Shown: piece after piece, positions 52,900 to 62,010 of the stretch
How positions within the stretch are numbered: the first letter of the stretch is position 1
Layout of the letters: every line of letters starts with the position of its first letter
From: Achromobacter xylosoxidans A8
GTDB taxonomy: Bacteria > Pseudomonadota > Gammaproteobacteria > Burkholderiales > Burkholderiaceae_B
DNA length: 64,000 bases
Direction of reading: 5' to 3'
Assembly (NCBI RefSeq): GCF_000165835.1
Contig: NC_014640.1
Location: 434,001 to 498,000 of the forward strand
Program-made: the position numbers and the translations under genes
Notes under the pieces: generated by a model
The model's input: the letters and a program-made list of their open reading frames with translations, nothing else
Told to the model about the DNA's origin: nothing
Databases searched by the model: none

Positions 52900-53889
52900 A
52901 TGAAATCCGTCCTGCATCCGTTGCGCGCCACGCTAGCCGCGCTCTGTGCCGTCTCCGCGCTCGCCGCGGCGTCTTCCGCGCACGCCGATTATCCCGAGCG
53001 CGCCATCTCGCTGGTGGTCGGCTATCCGGCGGGCGGCAGCGTGGACCTGACCGCGCGCCTGTTCGGCGAAGAGCTGGCCAAGCGCCTGGGCCAGAGCGTG
53101 GTGGTCGAGAACGTGGGCGGCGCTGGCGGCACCATCGGCGCGCAGCGCGTGGCGCGGGCCACGCCCGACGGCTACACGCTGCTGCTGGGCTCCACCAATG
53201 AAATGGTCATCGCCAGCATGATCAACAACGCGGTCAAGTACGACAGCGTGAAAGACTTTGCGCCGCTGGGCGTGATCGCCTCGCAGCCCATGCTGCTGGC
53301 CGCCAGCAAGAATTCGGGCGTGAAGACCGCCGCCGAGTATCTGCAGAAGCTGCGCGCCTCCGCGCCGGGCAGCTTCAACTACGGTTCTTCCGGCGTGGGC
53401 ACGACCCTGCACCTGGCCGGCGAGATGATCAACCAGTCGACCGGCACGCGCGCCGAGCACGTGCCGTACCGCGGCGTGGCGCCGCTGGTGACGGACCTGA
53501 TGAGCGGCCAGCTGGACTACGGGATGCTGGTGCTGTCCTCGGGCTTGCCGCAAGTGCGCGGCGACAAGATCGTGGCGCTGGGCGTGACGGAGAAGAAGCG
53601 TTCGCCGGTGGCGCCGGATCTGCCGGCCCTGGCCGAGACGCCGGGATTCGAAGGCGTGGATATCAGCGTTTGGTTCGCGCTCTACGGTCCGGCCGGCCTG
53701 CCGGAGCCCGTGGCCGCCAAGCTGCGCGGCGCGCTGGCCGATACGCTGAAGTCGGAGCAGTTCCGCGCCAAGATGCAGGAAGCCGGCGGCGTGCTGTCGC
53801 AGCCGGGCCTGGATCCGGCGGCCTATCAGGCCGAGGAAACCAAGAAGTACGGCGCGCTGGTCAAGGCCGCCAAGATCGAAGCCCAGTAA
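52900..53889 (+). CDS. Bug/TctC-type periplasmic substrate-binding protein
   Basis: A 329-residue Bug protein with signal peptide (cleavage after AHA, about residue 30), then ISLVVGYPAGGSVDLTARL, VVENVGGAGGTIGAQ, TPDGYTLLLGSTNE and HVPYRGVAPLVTDL. GGGAGAAAA precedes the ATG. Its neighbour downstream is an aspartoacylase-like deacylase, 49 bases on, hinting that the ligand may be an N-acylated acid. Confidence 0.94.
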   Translation: MKSVLHPLRATLAALCAVSALAAASSAHADYPERAISLVVGYPAGGSVDLTARLFGEELAKRLGQSVVVENVGGAGGTIGAQRVARATPDGYTLLLGSTNEMVIASMINNAVKYDSVKDFAPLGVIASQPMLLAASKNSGVKTAAEYLQKLRASAPGSFNYGSSGVGTTLHLAGEMINQSTGTRAEHVPYRGVAPLVTDLMSGQLDYGMLVLSSGLPQVRGDKIVALGVTEKKRSPVAPDLPALAETPGFEGVDISVWFALYGPAGLPEPVAAKLRGALADTLKSEQFRAKMQEAGGVLSQPGLDPAAYQAEETKKYGALVKAAKIEAQ

Positions 53890-53938
53890 GTCGAAGCCGA
53901 GTCATCGCAACACCCAAGCACCGCAGCGGACAATATCC

Positions 53939-54883
53939 ATGGAATTCAAGCTTCCCGTACCCGACCTGAGCGCCGAGCGCGCCGGCAATACCGGCACCCC
54001 TGGCGTGTGGCATTTCGATTCAGGCCTTCCGGGGCGCGCGTTGATGCTGTCCGCGCTGGTGCATGGCAATGAGCTGTGCGGCGCCTGGGCCTTGAAGGAC
54101 CTGCTGGCCGCGGGCCTGCGCCCGCGCCGCGGCAGCCTGACGCTGGCGTTCTGCAATCTGGAGGCGTTCGACCGTTTCGACCACGCCAACCACGATGCGT
54201 CGCGCTTCGCGGCCGAGGACATGAACCGCGTCTGGAGCGCCGAGCGCCTGGACCATCCCACGACGCCGGACCGCAAGCGCGGCGCCGAGCTGCGTCCCTG
54301 GGTGGAGCGCGCGGACTGGCTGCTGGACCTGCATTCCATGCATGAACCGGGCGCGCCCCTGCTGCTGACGGGCGTCCTGCCGCGCAACATCGCGCTGGCG
54401 CGCCGCCTGAAGGCGCCGCAGCACGTGATCGTAGACGCAGGCCACAAGGACGGCGTGCGCATGCGCGATTTCGGCCAGTTCGGCGATCCCGCCCGTGCCG
54501 ACGCCTGCGCCTTGCTGATCGAATGCGGCTTCCATGGCGAATTGGCCGCGCGCGACGTGGCGCGTGACATGGTGGCGCGCATGCTGGTGGAGTCGGGCGT
54601 GGCCGATGCGGCGGATGTGCTGGCCGGCTGGCTGATGCCGGACGCAGCGAACCAGCGCGTGCTGGAAGTGACGGACGCGGTGGTCGCGCCGTCCATGGAC
54701 CTGCGCTTCTCCGAGCCCTGGACGGGGCTGGAGACGTTCGAGCAGGCCGGTTCCATTCTGGGTTGGGCCGATGGCCAGCCCATCGTGACGCCTTACGATC
54801 GGTGTACGCTGGTCATGCCGTCGTTGCGGCAGCTGAAGCCAGGGGTGACGGTGGTGCGTCTGGCGCGGGATTACGCAGGGTAA
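53939..54883 (+). CDS. succinylglutamate desuccinylase/aspartoacylase-family deacylase
   Basis: A 314-residue zinc carboxypeptidase-like amidohydrolase. Zinc ligands are H and E in LVHGNELCG and a second His in LLDLHSMHEPG; the catalytic Glu lies in LLIECGFHGEL. Such enzymes remove acyl groups from N-acyl amino acids or related compounds in the cytoplasm. It probably works with the Bug protein just upstream. Confidence 0.9.
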   Translation: MEFKLPVPDLSAERAGNTGTPGVWHFDSGLPGRALMLSALVHGNELCGAWALKDLLAAGLRPRRGSLTLAFCNLEAFDRFDHANHDASRFAAEDMNRVWSAERLDHPTTPDRKRGAELRPWVERADWLLDLHSMHEPGAPLLLTGVLPRNIALARRLKAPQHVIVDAGHKDGVRMRDFGQFGDPARADACALLIECGFHGELAARDVARDMVARMLVESGVADAADVLAGWLMPDAANQRVLEVTDAVVAPSMDLRFSEPWTGLETFEQAGSILGWADGQPIVTPYDRCTLVMPSLRQLKPGVTVVRLARDYAG

Positions 54884-54898
54884 GCGCCGCGGCGCATC

Positions 54899-55420
54899 CT
54901 ATTTCTGCGGCGTGTACCGCAGTTCGTCCAGCTGGTAGCCCTGTGCCTTGGCGGCGTCCAAGGCCTTGTCCAGCTCTTCCTTGGGCAACTGCGGCGAGCG
55001 CGACAGGATCCACAGGTATTTCCGGTCCGGGGTGCCGACCACCGACCAGCGGTATTCCGGATCCAGGCCTATCACCCAGTAATCGCCCTTGAATGGCTTG
55101 AAGAACGAGACTTCGAGCTTGGCGTTGTTGCTGCCTTCCACCACCGTGGCGGTGCCGGATGCGGTGTCGATGTCGCCGTCCTTGGTGCGGCAGCGGTTGT
55201 TCACGCCGACCGTGCCGTCGGCATGCGCGGTGTATTCGGCGGTGGTGTCTCCCACGCAGTCGCGCTGGAAGAACATGGGGAAATTCGCGATCTCGTACCA
55301 CATGCCGGCGTAGCGCTTCAGGTCCACCGATTCCACGGTCTGCATGGGCGGCGGCGCGGCATGGACTATCCCCGCCACGCTGGCGGCCAAGGCCAGCAGG
55401 AATGTTGCGGTGCGGCGCAT
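54899..55420 (-). CDS. lipocalin family protein, Blc-like
   Basis: A 173-residue exported lipocalin. AGGAGG before the ATG fixes the start. The signal peptide ends near IVHA; no lipobox Cys is seen, so it should be a soluble periplasmic protein unlike lipoprotein Blc. The lipocalin motif YAGMWYEIANFPMFFQ and the later YWVIGLDPEYRWSVVG are clear. Family members bind lipids or fatty acids. It lies 80 bases after gshA in the same direction. Confidence 0.93.
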   Translation of the reverse strand: MRRTATFLLALAASVAGIVHAAPPPMQTVESVDLKRYAGMWYEIANFPMFFQRDCVGDTTAEYTAHADGTVGVNNRCRTKDGDIDTASGTATVVEGSNNAKLEVSFFKPFKGDYWVIGLDPEYRWSVVGTPDRKYLWILSRSPQLPKEELDKALDAAKAQGYQLDELRYTPQK

Positions 55421-55500
55421 GGGGAAAACCTCCTGAGGTGTCAGAGCGGTCCGCGCCGCCAGCAAGCGGCCGGCGCGGATCAAAACCTTAACGATACGCC

Positions 55501-57072
55501 TTATTTGCGCGGGGCCTTCAGCGCCGCGTGGTAGCGGGCCACATAGGTATCGAAATCCTCGGTGTCCGACTGCTCCAGGCGCTGTTGCTCCGCCGTGGAC
55601 TGCGCGGCGGCCTGTTCATAGGCGGCTGCGAGGTCGGCGGGCAGGGCCTGCGCGCGCAGCGCGTCGGCGTGCTTGCGGCTGAGGTCCAGCGAATAGTCAT
55701 GGAACGACAGGCGGCTCTCGGTCAGCGAGGCCAGCAGGCGCGCCGAAGGCGTGGAGTCGGGCTGGTCGAGCTTGGCGCGCTGGGCCGCCAGCGCTTCGGC
55801 GTAGGCGCTGCCGCCCAGGGCGGAGTCGAACAGCGCGGCGTAGGGCGCGATCTGGTCCAGCAGTTCGTGGCCCCACTGGGCCAGGCCGATGGACTGGCCT
55901 TCGCGGTCCAGCATCAGGCCGGGCTTGCGGCCTTCCTTGACGACGGCCGAGAAGTTGTCGGCGCTGCGCTGGCAATAGCCGTTGGCAGGGAAGAAGGGGC
56001 TGTCGGACGCGGTGCAGAACAGCAGGAAGGCGTCGACGAAGCGGCTGGTGGCGGCGTCGATGCCGACCGGCGAGTCCGGGTCGATGTCCAGGCAGCGGAC
56101 TTCAACGTACTGCACGCCGCGCTCGGCCAGCGCCGTGATCGGGCGTTCGCAGCGGCCAGTGGCGCGCTTGGGGCGGATGCTGGAGTAGTACTCGTTTTCG
56201 ATCTGCAGCACGTTGGTGTTGAGCTGGATCCATTCGCCGTCGCGGTGGGTGCCGATCTTCTGGTAATCGGGCCAGGGCTGGGTCACCGCCTCGTACAAGC
56301 GGCCCAGGAACGTGTCCAGGTCGTTGTAGCAGAGCTTGAGCTGCGACTGCGCCTTGTTCTGGTAGCCCAGGTCGCTCATGCGCAGGCTGGTGGCATAGGG
56401 CAGGTACAGCGTGCTGTCGCCCAGTTTTTGCAGCGGATGCTCGCGCCCGCGCAGGAAGTCGCTGGACAGCGCCGGCGCGGCGCCGAACAGGTACATCAGC
56501 AGCCAGGAATAACGCGTGAAGTTGCGGATCAGGCCAATGTAGCCGCGCGAACGGCGGTCCTGGATGCTGCCGGGCTGCGTGTCCAGCACGGACCACAGGT
56601 CTTCGGCCAGCGAGAAGTTGTAGTGCACGCCGGCGATGCACTGCATGGTCTTGCCGTAGCGCACGGCCAGGCCGCGGCGGTACACGTGCTTGAGCATGCC
56701 GGTGTTGGACTTGCCGTACCAGGCGATGGGAATGTCGGCTTCAGACGGCAGCGTGGCGGGCATGGACTGATTCCAGATCAGTTCATGGTCCAGCACGCTG
56801 TAGACGTGGCGATGGGTGTTGGTCAGTTCGGCCAGCAGCGAGTCCACGTCCTTGTGCGTGCCCGTGATGAGTTCGAGCAGGGATTCGGAATAGTCGGTGG
56901 TGACGTGTTCGTTGGTCAGCGCCGAGCCCAGGCCGGCGGGATGCGGCTTGCGGGACAGGACGCCTTGCTCGTCCACGCGCAGGCCTTCCTTTTCGATGCC
57001 CCGCAGGGTCTGGGTCAGCAGCGATCGGTTGGCCTCCAGGCGGGAGAGGCGGTTGGCGGCAGTATCAGTCAC
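55501..57072 (-). CDS. gshA: glutamate-cysteine ligase
   Basis: A 523-residue enzyme of the proteobacterial GshA family that makes gamma-glutamylcysteine, the first step of glutathione synthesis. GIEKEGLRV, TNEHVTTDYSESLLELIT, MQCIAGVHYNFSL and VQYVEVRCLDIDP are typical. The GTG at 57072 is chosen because the family N-terminus begins here (TDTAANRL) and AGAAGAA lies upstream. The hydrolase gene upstream ends 32 bases before it, so they may share a transcript. Confidence 0.95.
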   Translation of the reverse strand: MTDTAANRLSRLEANRSLLTQTLRGIEKEGLRVDEQGVLSRKPHPAGLGSALTNEHVTTDYSESLLELITGTHKDVDSLLAELTNTHRHVYSVLDHELIWNQSMPATLPSEADIPIAWYGKSNTGMLKHVYRRGLAVRYGKTMQCIAGVHYNFSLAEDLWSVLDTQPGSIQDRRSRGYIGLIRNFTRYSWLLMYLFGAAPALSSDFLRGREHPLQKLGDSTLYLPYATSLRMSDLGYQNKAQSQLKLCYNDLDTFLGRLYEAVTQPWPDYQKIGTHRDGEWIQLNTNVLQIENEYYSSIRPKRATGRCERPITALAERGVQYVEVRCLDIDPDSPVGIDAATSRFVDAFLLFCTASDSPFFPANGYCQRSADNFSAVVKEGRKPGLMLDREGQSIGLAQWGHELLDQIAPYAALFDSALGGSAYAEALAAQRAKLDQPDSTPSARLLASLTESRLSFHDYSLDLSRKHADALRAQALPADLAAAYEQAAAQSTAEQQRLEQSDTEDFDTYVARYHAALKAPRK

Positions 57073-57104
57073 GGGTTCTTCTCGTTTGGGTCTGTCGCCG
57101 GATT

Positions 57105-57998
57105 TTACGGGGTGCCGGCCTCCTGTGCCGAGGGAGTCAATACTGGGGACAGGGACAATGCCTGGGCGGTGCGCGCCAGCCACTCGTCCAGGTCGGCGTA
57201 GACCGGGTCGGCGATGGGGGCGGTTTCGTTGAAAATCTCGTGCCAGGCGGTGTCGTACCAGCGCAGCGTCAGCAGTTCGGCGGGCGCGCGCTGGGCGAAT
57301 TGGCGGCTGCCTTCGGCGGCGACGATGGAGTCGTCGCCCGCCACCATCAGCAGGGTACGACAGGCCAGGAGCGGGGCTTCGCGCAGGGATTCGCGGCCGC
57401 CTTCGTCCACGAAGCGGGCCAGCCGCCCGGTCATTTGGCGCCGTACCAGGGGATCGCTGCGGTAGGCCTTCACCACGGCGGGGTCATGGGAGATGCGGGC
57501 GGGCGCCAAGCCGTGAGGCACGCGCAAGTCGGGCGCATGCAGCGACATCCAGGTCAGCGTGCGCCGCACCCAGGGCGGCACATGCACCACGAAGGGGGGC
57601 GAACTGAGCACCAGGCCGTCGATCTCGACCATGCGGCGCAGGGCGATTCGCACCGCGACCAGGGCGCCCAGGCTGTGGCCCAGCAGGATGGGCGGGCGTC
57701 CGTGGGCGGCGGTCCAGGCCCGCAGCCGGTCGACCGCATCGACGACCAGGTCGTCCTCGTGGCTCAGGGTCGCGGGTCGGCCGCCGGAACGGCCATGGCC
57801 GCGGTGGTCGTGCGCGCCCACGGTCCAGCCGCGGGCGCTCAGCCAGCGCGCCAGACGGTCGTAGCGCCCGGCATGCTCGCTTAGTCCGTGCAGCAGGTAG
57901 ATACTGGGAGTGCCTGGGCCGGCGATCGGCGGGGGCACATTTGGCGCGGCTGGCCAGACATAATTGGCCAAGGGCGTGCCGTCGGGCGCGGGGGTCAT
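57105..57998 (-). CDS. alpha/beta hydrolase, monoglyceride lipase/lysophospholipase-like
   Basis: A 297-residue hydrolase (serine aminopeptidase S33 group). YLLHGLSEHAGRYDRLARWL and DHRGHGRSGG are hallmark segments; the nucleophile is in LGHSLGALVA, with the acid and His in VAGDDSIVA and DTAWHEIFNE. The ATG at 57998 is preferred to a TTG five codons upstream. It probably cleaves mono-acyl lipids. It lies upstream of gshA in the same direction. Confidence 0.92.
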   Translation of the reverse strand: MTPAPDGTPLANYVWPAAPNVPPPIAGPGTPSIYLLHGLSEHAGRYDRLARWLSARGWTVGAHDHRGHGRSGGRPATLSHEDDLVVDAVDRLRAWTAAHGRPPILLGHSLGALVAVRIALRRMVEIDGLVLSSPPFVVHVPPWVRRTLTWMSLHAPDLRVPHGLAPARISHDPAVVKAYRSDPLVRRQMTGRLARFVDEGGRESLREAPLLACRTLLMVAGDDSIVAAEGSRQFAQRAPAELLTLRWYDTAWHEIFNETAPIADPVYADLDEWLARTAQALSLSPVLTPSAQEAGTP

Positions 57999-58058
57999 CG
58001 AAATCGGCGACAATTTCTGGCTTCCTCGAAATGAATAGACAGTCCAGGTCCTCGGGTA

Positions 58059-58598
58059 ATGACGATTTCATCGCTGTTTCGTTTCATGTTCAAGAAAGCC
58101 GGCGCGATTGCCGCGCTGGCCCTGCTGATCACGGCCTGCTCGCCCAGTTACAACTGGCGCGAAGTCGACGTGGCCGATGGCCACGCGCGCGCGGCGTTTC
58201 CGGACCGGGTCACCACCGACACCCGCGACCTGAAGCTGGACGCCCATACCTTGCGTTTTACCCTGGCCAGCGCCACCGTGGGCGAGGCGGTCTTTGCCGT
58301 GGGTTCGGCGCCGCTGCCGCCCGACATCGCCAAGGACCCAGCGGCCAAGCAGGCGCTGGGCATGGCGCTGATGCATTCGCTCTACGCCAACATGCAGTCG
58401 CCGCCGCCCAATGAATGGCCTGCCTACGGGCAGGACATCGAGGTCCAGGGCAAGGCCATGGGCAAGCCGGGCTGGCTGCGGGCCCGGGTCTGGGTGACCG
58501 ATACCATGCTGATCGAAGCCGTGGCGGCCGGCACCGTGGAAAGCCTGCCGGCCGAGCGGGCGCAAGAGTTCCTGCGTTCCGTCGTCATCAAGCCGTGA
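58059..58598 (+). CDS. predicted lipoprotein of unknown function
   Basis: 179 residues from the ATG at 58059; an in-frame ATG at 58086 gives a more compact signal (MFKKAGAIAALALLITAC) and may be the true start. The lipobox LITAC predicts lipid attachment at the Cys. The mature part begins SPSYNWREVDVADG and has no recognised domain. Its last 11 bases overlap the convergent LuxR-type gene. Confidence 0.8.
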   Translation: MTISSLFRFMFKKAGAIAALALLITACSPSYNWREVDVADGHARAAFPDRVTTDTRDLKLDAHTLRFTLASATVGEAVFAVGSAPLPPDIAKDPAAKQALGMALMHSLYANMQSPPPNEWPAYGQDIEVQGKAMGKPGWLRARVWVTDTMLIEAVAAGTVESLPAERAQEFLRSVVIKP

Positions 58599-58899
58599 CG
58601 GGTTCGATCAGGCCCAGCCTCAGCGCCGCGACCACCGCCGCGCGCCGGCCGCGCACGCCGAGCTTCTCGCAGGCGTTGCACAGGTGGAAATTCACCGTGC
58701 TTTCGCTGACGCCCAGGATGCGGGCGGTTTCCCAGCTGGTTTTGCCCAGGGCGGCCCAGTGCAGGCAACTGGCCTGGCGCTCCGACAGGGGCTTGATCGC
58801 CTGGGCCGGACTGGATGACGGATTCAAGGCTGAACCCATGGCTGGGGGAGTGGCCGGGTTCATGGCCGGGGGCGTGGCGGGGAGGGCGGTGGCTGACAT
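58588..58899 (-). CDS. stand-alone LuxR-type HTH protein
   Basis: A 103-residue protein consisting of a low-complexity Pro/Ala/Met N-terminus (about residues 1-36, with near-repeats of NPATPPAM) and one LuxR C-terminal HTH (LSERQASCLHWAALGKTSWE, SESTVNFHLCNACEKLGVRG). No receiver or autoinducer-binding domain is present, and the upstream sequence shows none in frame, so it is either a naturally small regulator or the C-terminal remnant of a longer one. Confidence 0.8.
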   Translation of the reverse strand: MSATALPATPPAMNPATPPAMGSALNPSSSPAQAIKPLSERQASCLHWAALGKTSWETARILGVSESTVNFHLCNACEKLGVRGRRAAVVAALRLGLIEPVTA

Positions 58900-59020
58900 G
58901 GCGAATGGGGGCGTAGGCCCGGCGATTGACGAGTTGCCTCATGCTGCCGTCCGGACGGGCCGCCCGGCAAGCGATGATGCCTTCACGCATCAATCCTCTT
59001 ATCTCTAACGGAATAAGCGC

Positions 59021-59917
59021 ATGTCCGCCGTCGTGCAGTTCTATTTTTCATCGATCGTGCTGATGCTGCCTTTGCTCTTCTGCGCGGGCATAGGGGTGTA
59101 CTGGGGCAAGCGGGACCTGCCGTTCGGCGGCTCTTTCATCACCATGCTGGTGACCTCGGTGACCACGCCGGCCCTGGTGTTTCACACCTTCGTCACCACG
59201 CATCTGGACGACCGCGCGCTGGCCGACGTGGCGGTGGCGACCCTGCTGGCGCTGCTGCTGTGCGCGCTGGTCTGCGCGCTGCTGCTGAAGGCATGCAAGC
59301 TGCCCGTGCGCACGCTGCTGCCCACGGCCTTCCTCCCCAATGCCGGCAACCTGGGGCTGCCGATTTCGCAGATGGCTTTTGGCGACGCAGGCCTGTCGGT
59401 GGCGGTCGCGTTCTTCGCGGTCAGCTCCTTCGTCATGCACACGGTCGCCGTGCGCCTGTTGCCGGGGGTGAACACCAAAGGCAGCTGGAAGAGTCCGATT
59501 CTGCTGGCGTCCCTGGTCGCCGTGGCCCTGCGCCTCATGCATGTGCCGGTGCCTGCGTGGCTGATCGAGACCTCGCGCATGCTGGGCGCGGTGACGGTGC
59601 CGCTGATGCTGCTGAGCCTGGGCCACGCCCTGGCCTTGATTCCGTCCAACGGCCTGCGCGATGGCGCCAAGGTCGCCGCCATCCGCCTGGCCGTGGGCCT
59701 GGGCGCGGGGCTGGCAGTGGTATGGGCGCTGGACCTGGAACCGGTGCTGGCCGGCGCGCTCAGCCTGCAGATGGCCATGCCCTGCGCGGTGGTCAGCTAC
59801 ATGTACGTCAAGCGCTACACGACGCAGGGGGATACGGCGGCGGGCGCGGTATTGGTGTCGACCGTGGCGTTCCTGCTGCTGGCGCCGGTGATACTGTGGT
59901 TCAGCCGCGGAGTTTGA
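59021..59917 (+). CDS. AEC-family transporter (auxin efflux carrier-like)
   Basis: A 298-residue inner-membrane protein with about ten helices. LPNAGNLGLPISQMAFGDAG and the C-terminal MAMPCAVVSYMYVKRY are typical of the AEC family, whose bacterial members move malate, malonate and other small organic acids. The gene stands alone and ends just before a long inverted repeat. Confidence 0.92.
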   Translation: MSAVVQFYFSSIVLMLPLLFCAGIGVYWGKRDLPFGGSFITMLVTSVTTPALVFHTFVTTHLDDRALADVAVATLLALLLCALVCALLLKACKLPVRTLLPTAFLPNAGNLGLPISQMAFGDAGLSVAVAFFAVSSFVMHTVAVRLLPGVNTKGSWKSPILLASLVAVALRLMHVPVPAWLIETSRMLGAVTVPLMLLSLGHALALIPSNGLRDGAKVAAIRLAVGLGAGLAVVWALDLEPVLAGALSLQMAMPCAVVSYMYVKRYTTQGDTAAGAVLVSTVAFLLLAPVILWFSRGV

Positions 59918-59922
59918 GATCG

Positions 59923-59959
59923 GGCTCAATTGTCGCGACGCTGTCGCGACAATTGAGCC
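59923..59959. repeat. perfect 17-base inverted repeat, possible bidirectional terminator
   Basis: The arms 59923-59939 and 59943-59959 are exact reverse complements around GCT. It lies between convergent genes, 6 bases after the transporter stop. There is no T run, so it may stop transcripts by rho-independent pausing, protect 3' ends or bind a protein. Confidence 0.7.
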
Positions 59960-60008
59960 GGCCGCATAGGGTCGTGCTCGAGTGCCCCCGCGTGCCGTGG
60001 AAAACGAT

Positions 60009-61016
60009 CTACGCTGTGCCCGACATTGCCCGCAACTGCGCCATCAACGCGTCGGGAATGTCCACGCCATGCTTGAGCGCTTCGTCGCGCAGCTTGCGGC
60101 GGCGGTCGCCCGGCAGACGCACGCCGTCGTCTTCCAGCATGGCGTCGACCAGGACTTCGACACGGTCCAGATAGGTGTTGTTGCCGGCCAGCGCGCCGGG
60201 GTCGATCGCCATGAAGGCCTGGCCCAGCCGCGCCGGGCCGCCTGCGTCGACGAAGAAGGACTCGGTCTCGAAGCCGAAGTGCGAGCCGGTCAACGCGCAA
60301 GCCAGCAGTTCGACGATCAGCGCCAACATCGCGCCCTTGACGCCGCCCGCGGGCAGCATGCTGCCCGCCAGGCCGGCCTTGGGATCGGTGGTGGGCTGGC
60401 CGTCGGCGTCCAGCGCCCAGCCCAGCGGGATGGGCTGGTTGTCGCGGGCCGCGATCATGAGCTTGCCGCGCGCGACCTGCGACAGCGACAGATCGATCAC
60501 CAGCCGCGCGCCGCCGCGCCGCGGAAACACGGCGGCGATGGGGTTGGTGCCGAACAGCGGCCGCTTGCCGCCCCAGGCGGGCATGGCGGCGGGCGAGTTG
60601 CTCAGCGCCAGCCCCACCATGCCCAGGTCGGCCAGGGCTTCCAGGTGGTAGCCGGCTTCGCCGAAGTGGTGGCTGTTGCCGACGCCGATGAAGGCCACGC
60701 CATGTTCGCGGGCGCGCAGGCCGGCCTGTTCGATCGCCATTGCGCAGGCGGGAAAGGCCAGTCCGGAACCGGCGTCGATCAGCGCCGCGCCGCCGCGTTC
60801 ATGCACGATGCGCGGCACCGCCGAACCGATGGCGCGGCCAGCACGCAGGTGTCCGGCGTAGAAAGGCACGCGCGACAGGCCATGGGAGCTGAGCCCCTGG
60901 CTTTCGGCGAAGACCAGCGCGCGCGCCGTGCTGTCCGCCATGGCGGCATTGGCGCCGGCGGCGGCCAGGCCCGCCGCGGCCAGGAGTTGCAATTCGTCCA
61001 GATAGATGTGAGCCAT
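60009..61016 (-). CDS. Ldh-family NAD(P)-dependent oxidoreductase (malate/L-lactate dehydrogenase type 2)
   Basis: A 335-residue enzyme of the MDH/LDH-2 family, unrelated in fold to classical malate dehydrogenase. GLSSHGLSRVPFYAGHL, VGNSHHFGEAGYHLE, LFGTNPIAAVFPR and the end region GVRLPGDRRRK are typical. It would oxidise a 2-hydroxyacid or reduce a 2-oxoacid or cyclic imine. The ATG at 61016 matches the family start. It is the last gene of a leftward hydroxyacid operon. Confidence 0.93.
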   Translation of the reverse strand: MAHIYLDELQLLAAAGLAAAGANAAMADSTARALVFAESQGLSSHGLSRVPFYAGHLRAGRAIGSAVPRIVHERGGAALIDAGSGLAFPACAMAIEQAGLRAREHGVAFIGVGNSHHFGEAGYHLEALADLGMVGLALSNSPAAMPAWGGKRPLFGTNPIAAVFPRRGGARLVIDLSLSQVARGKLMIAARDNQPIPLGWALDADGQPTTDPKAGLAGSMLPAGGVKGAMLALIVELLACALTGSHFGFETESFFVDAGGPARLGQAFMAIDPGALAGNNTYLDRVEVLVDAMLEDDGVRLPGDRRRKLRDEALKHGVDIPDALMAQLRAMSGTA

Positions 61017-61054
61017 ATCCTTCTCTTCAAGGGCGGGCGCCGGGCCGTGTGGCT

Positions 61055-61990
61055 TCATCGGTCGCCGCCCGTAAGCGCCATTGTCACACCGGCGGCCACC
61101 ATGTCGGAAACCCGGGTGTTGGCTTCCTGCGTCAGTCCGGCGATGTGCGGCGTCAGGATCAGGTTGGGCGCGTCCGCCAGCGGGCTGCCCGCAGGCAGCG
61201 GTTCCTGTTCGAACACGTCCAGCGCGGCGCCGCGCAAATGGCCCGTCCGCAGTGCGTCGGCCAGCGCGGCTTCGTCCACGATGCCGCCGCGCGAGGTGTT
61301 GATCAGCGCCGCGCCCGGACGCATGCGCGCGATGCGGCCGGCGTCCAGCAGCCGCCGCGTGCCGGGCGTGAGGGGCAGATGCAGGGTGACGGCATCGGCC
61401 TGGGCCAGCAGTTCGTCCAGCGGCATGGCGGTGACGCCGGTTTCCCGCCAGGCGGGATGGTCCGGCGGCAGCGCGGCGTCGCAGCCGGCCACGCGCATGT
61501 CCAGCCCTTGCGCCAGGCGGGCCGTCAGCCGGCCGATGCCGCCGAAGCCGACGATGCCCAGTGTGCGTCCGTGCGCTTCCAGGCCCTGCGAGAGCGCGTT
61601 GCGGGGCCATGCGCCCGCCGCGACCTCGGCTGTCGACGCATAGGCGCCGCGCAACAGCATCAGCACCGTGCCGACGACGTACTCGGCCACGGCGCGCGCA
61701 TTGGCGCCGGTGGCGGGTATGACCGCAATGCCGCGCGCGGCGCAGGCCTCCAGGTCGATGTTGTCCAAGCCCACGCCCAGGCGGCCCACGGTCCGCAGCC
61801 GCGGAGCCGCCTGCAGCAGGGCGGCGTCCACCTTGCTGCGGTTGCGCACGATGAGGCCGTCGGCCTCGGCCACGGCCGCCAGCAGGGCGTCGCGCTGTTC
61901 CACCAGTTCAGGCGCGTACCGCACGTTGAACCGCTGGCGTAGCGCGTCGACCGCGGGCGCGTCCATGAACTCGGAGATGAGGATATGCAT
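61055..61990 (-). CDS. D-2-hydroxyacid dehydrogenase
   Basis: A 311-residue NAD-dependent enzyme of the SerA/phosphoglycerate dehydrogenase family. The nucleotide motif GIVGFGGIGRLTARLAQGLD, the catalytic Arg in NTSRGGIVDE, a Glu in FEQEPLP and the His in LTPHIAG are present. The ATG at 61990 starts HILISEF; a GTG five codons upstream is an alternative. Neither has a clear ribosome binding site. It is 20 bases after the Bug gene. Confidence 0.92.
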   Translation of the reverse strand: MHILISEFMDAPAVDALRQRFNVRYAPELVEQRDALLAAVAEADGLIVRNRSKVDAALLQAAPRLRTVGRLGVGLDNIDLEACAARGIAVIPATGANARAVAEYVVGTVLMLLRGAYASTAEVAAGAWPRNALSQGLEAHGRTLGIVGFGGIGRLTARLAQGLDMRVAGCDAALPPDHPAWRETGVTAMPLDELLAQADAVTLHLPLTPGTRRLLDAGRIARMRPGAALINTSRGGIVDEAALADALRTGHLRGAALDVFEQEPLPAGSPLADAPNLILTPHIAGLTQEANTRVSDMVAAGVTMALTGGDR

Positions 61991-62010
61991 GGGCAGGGAT
62001 TCCACTTTGG

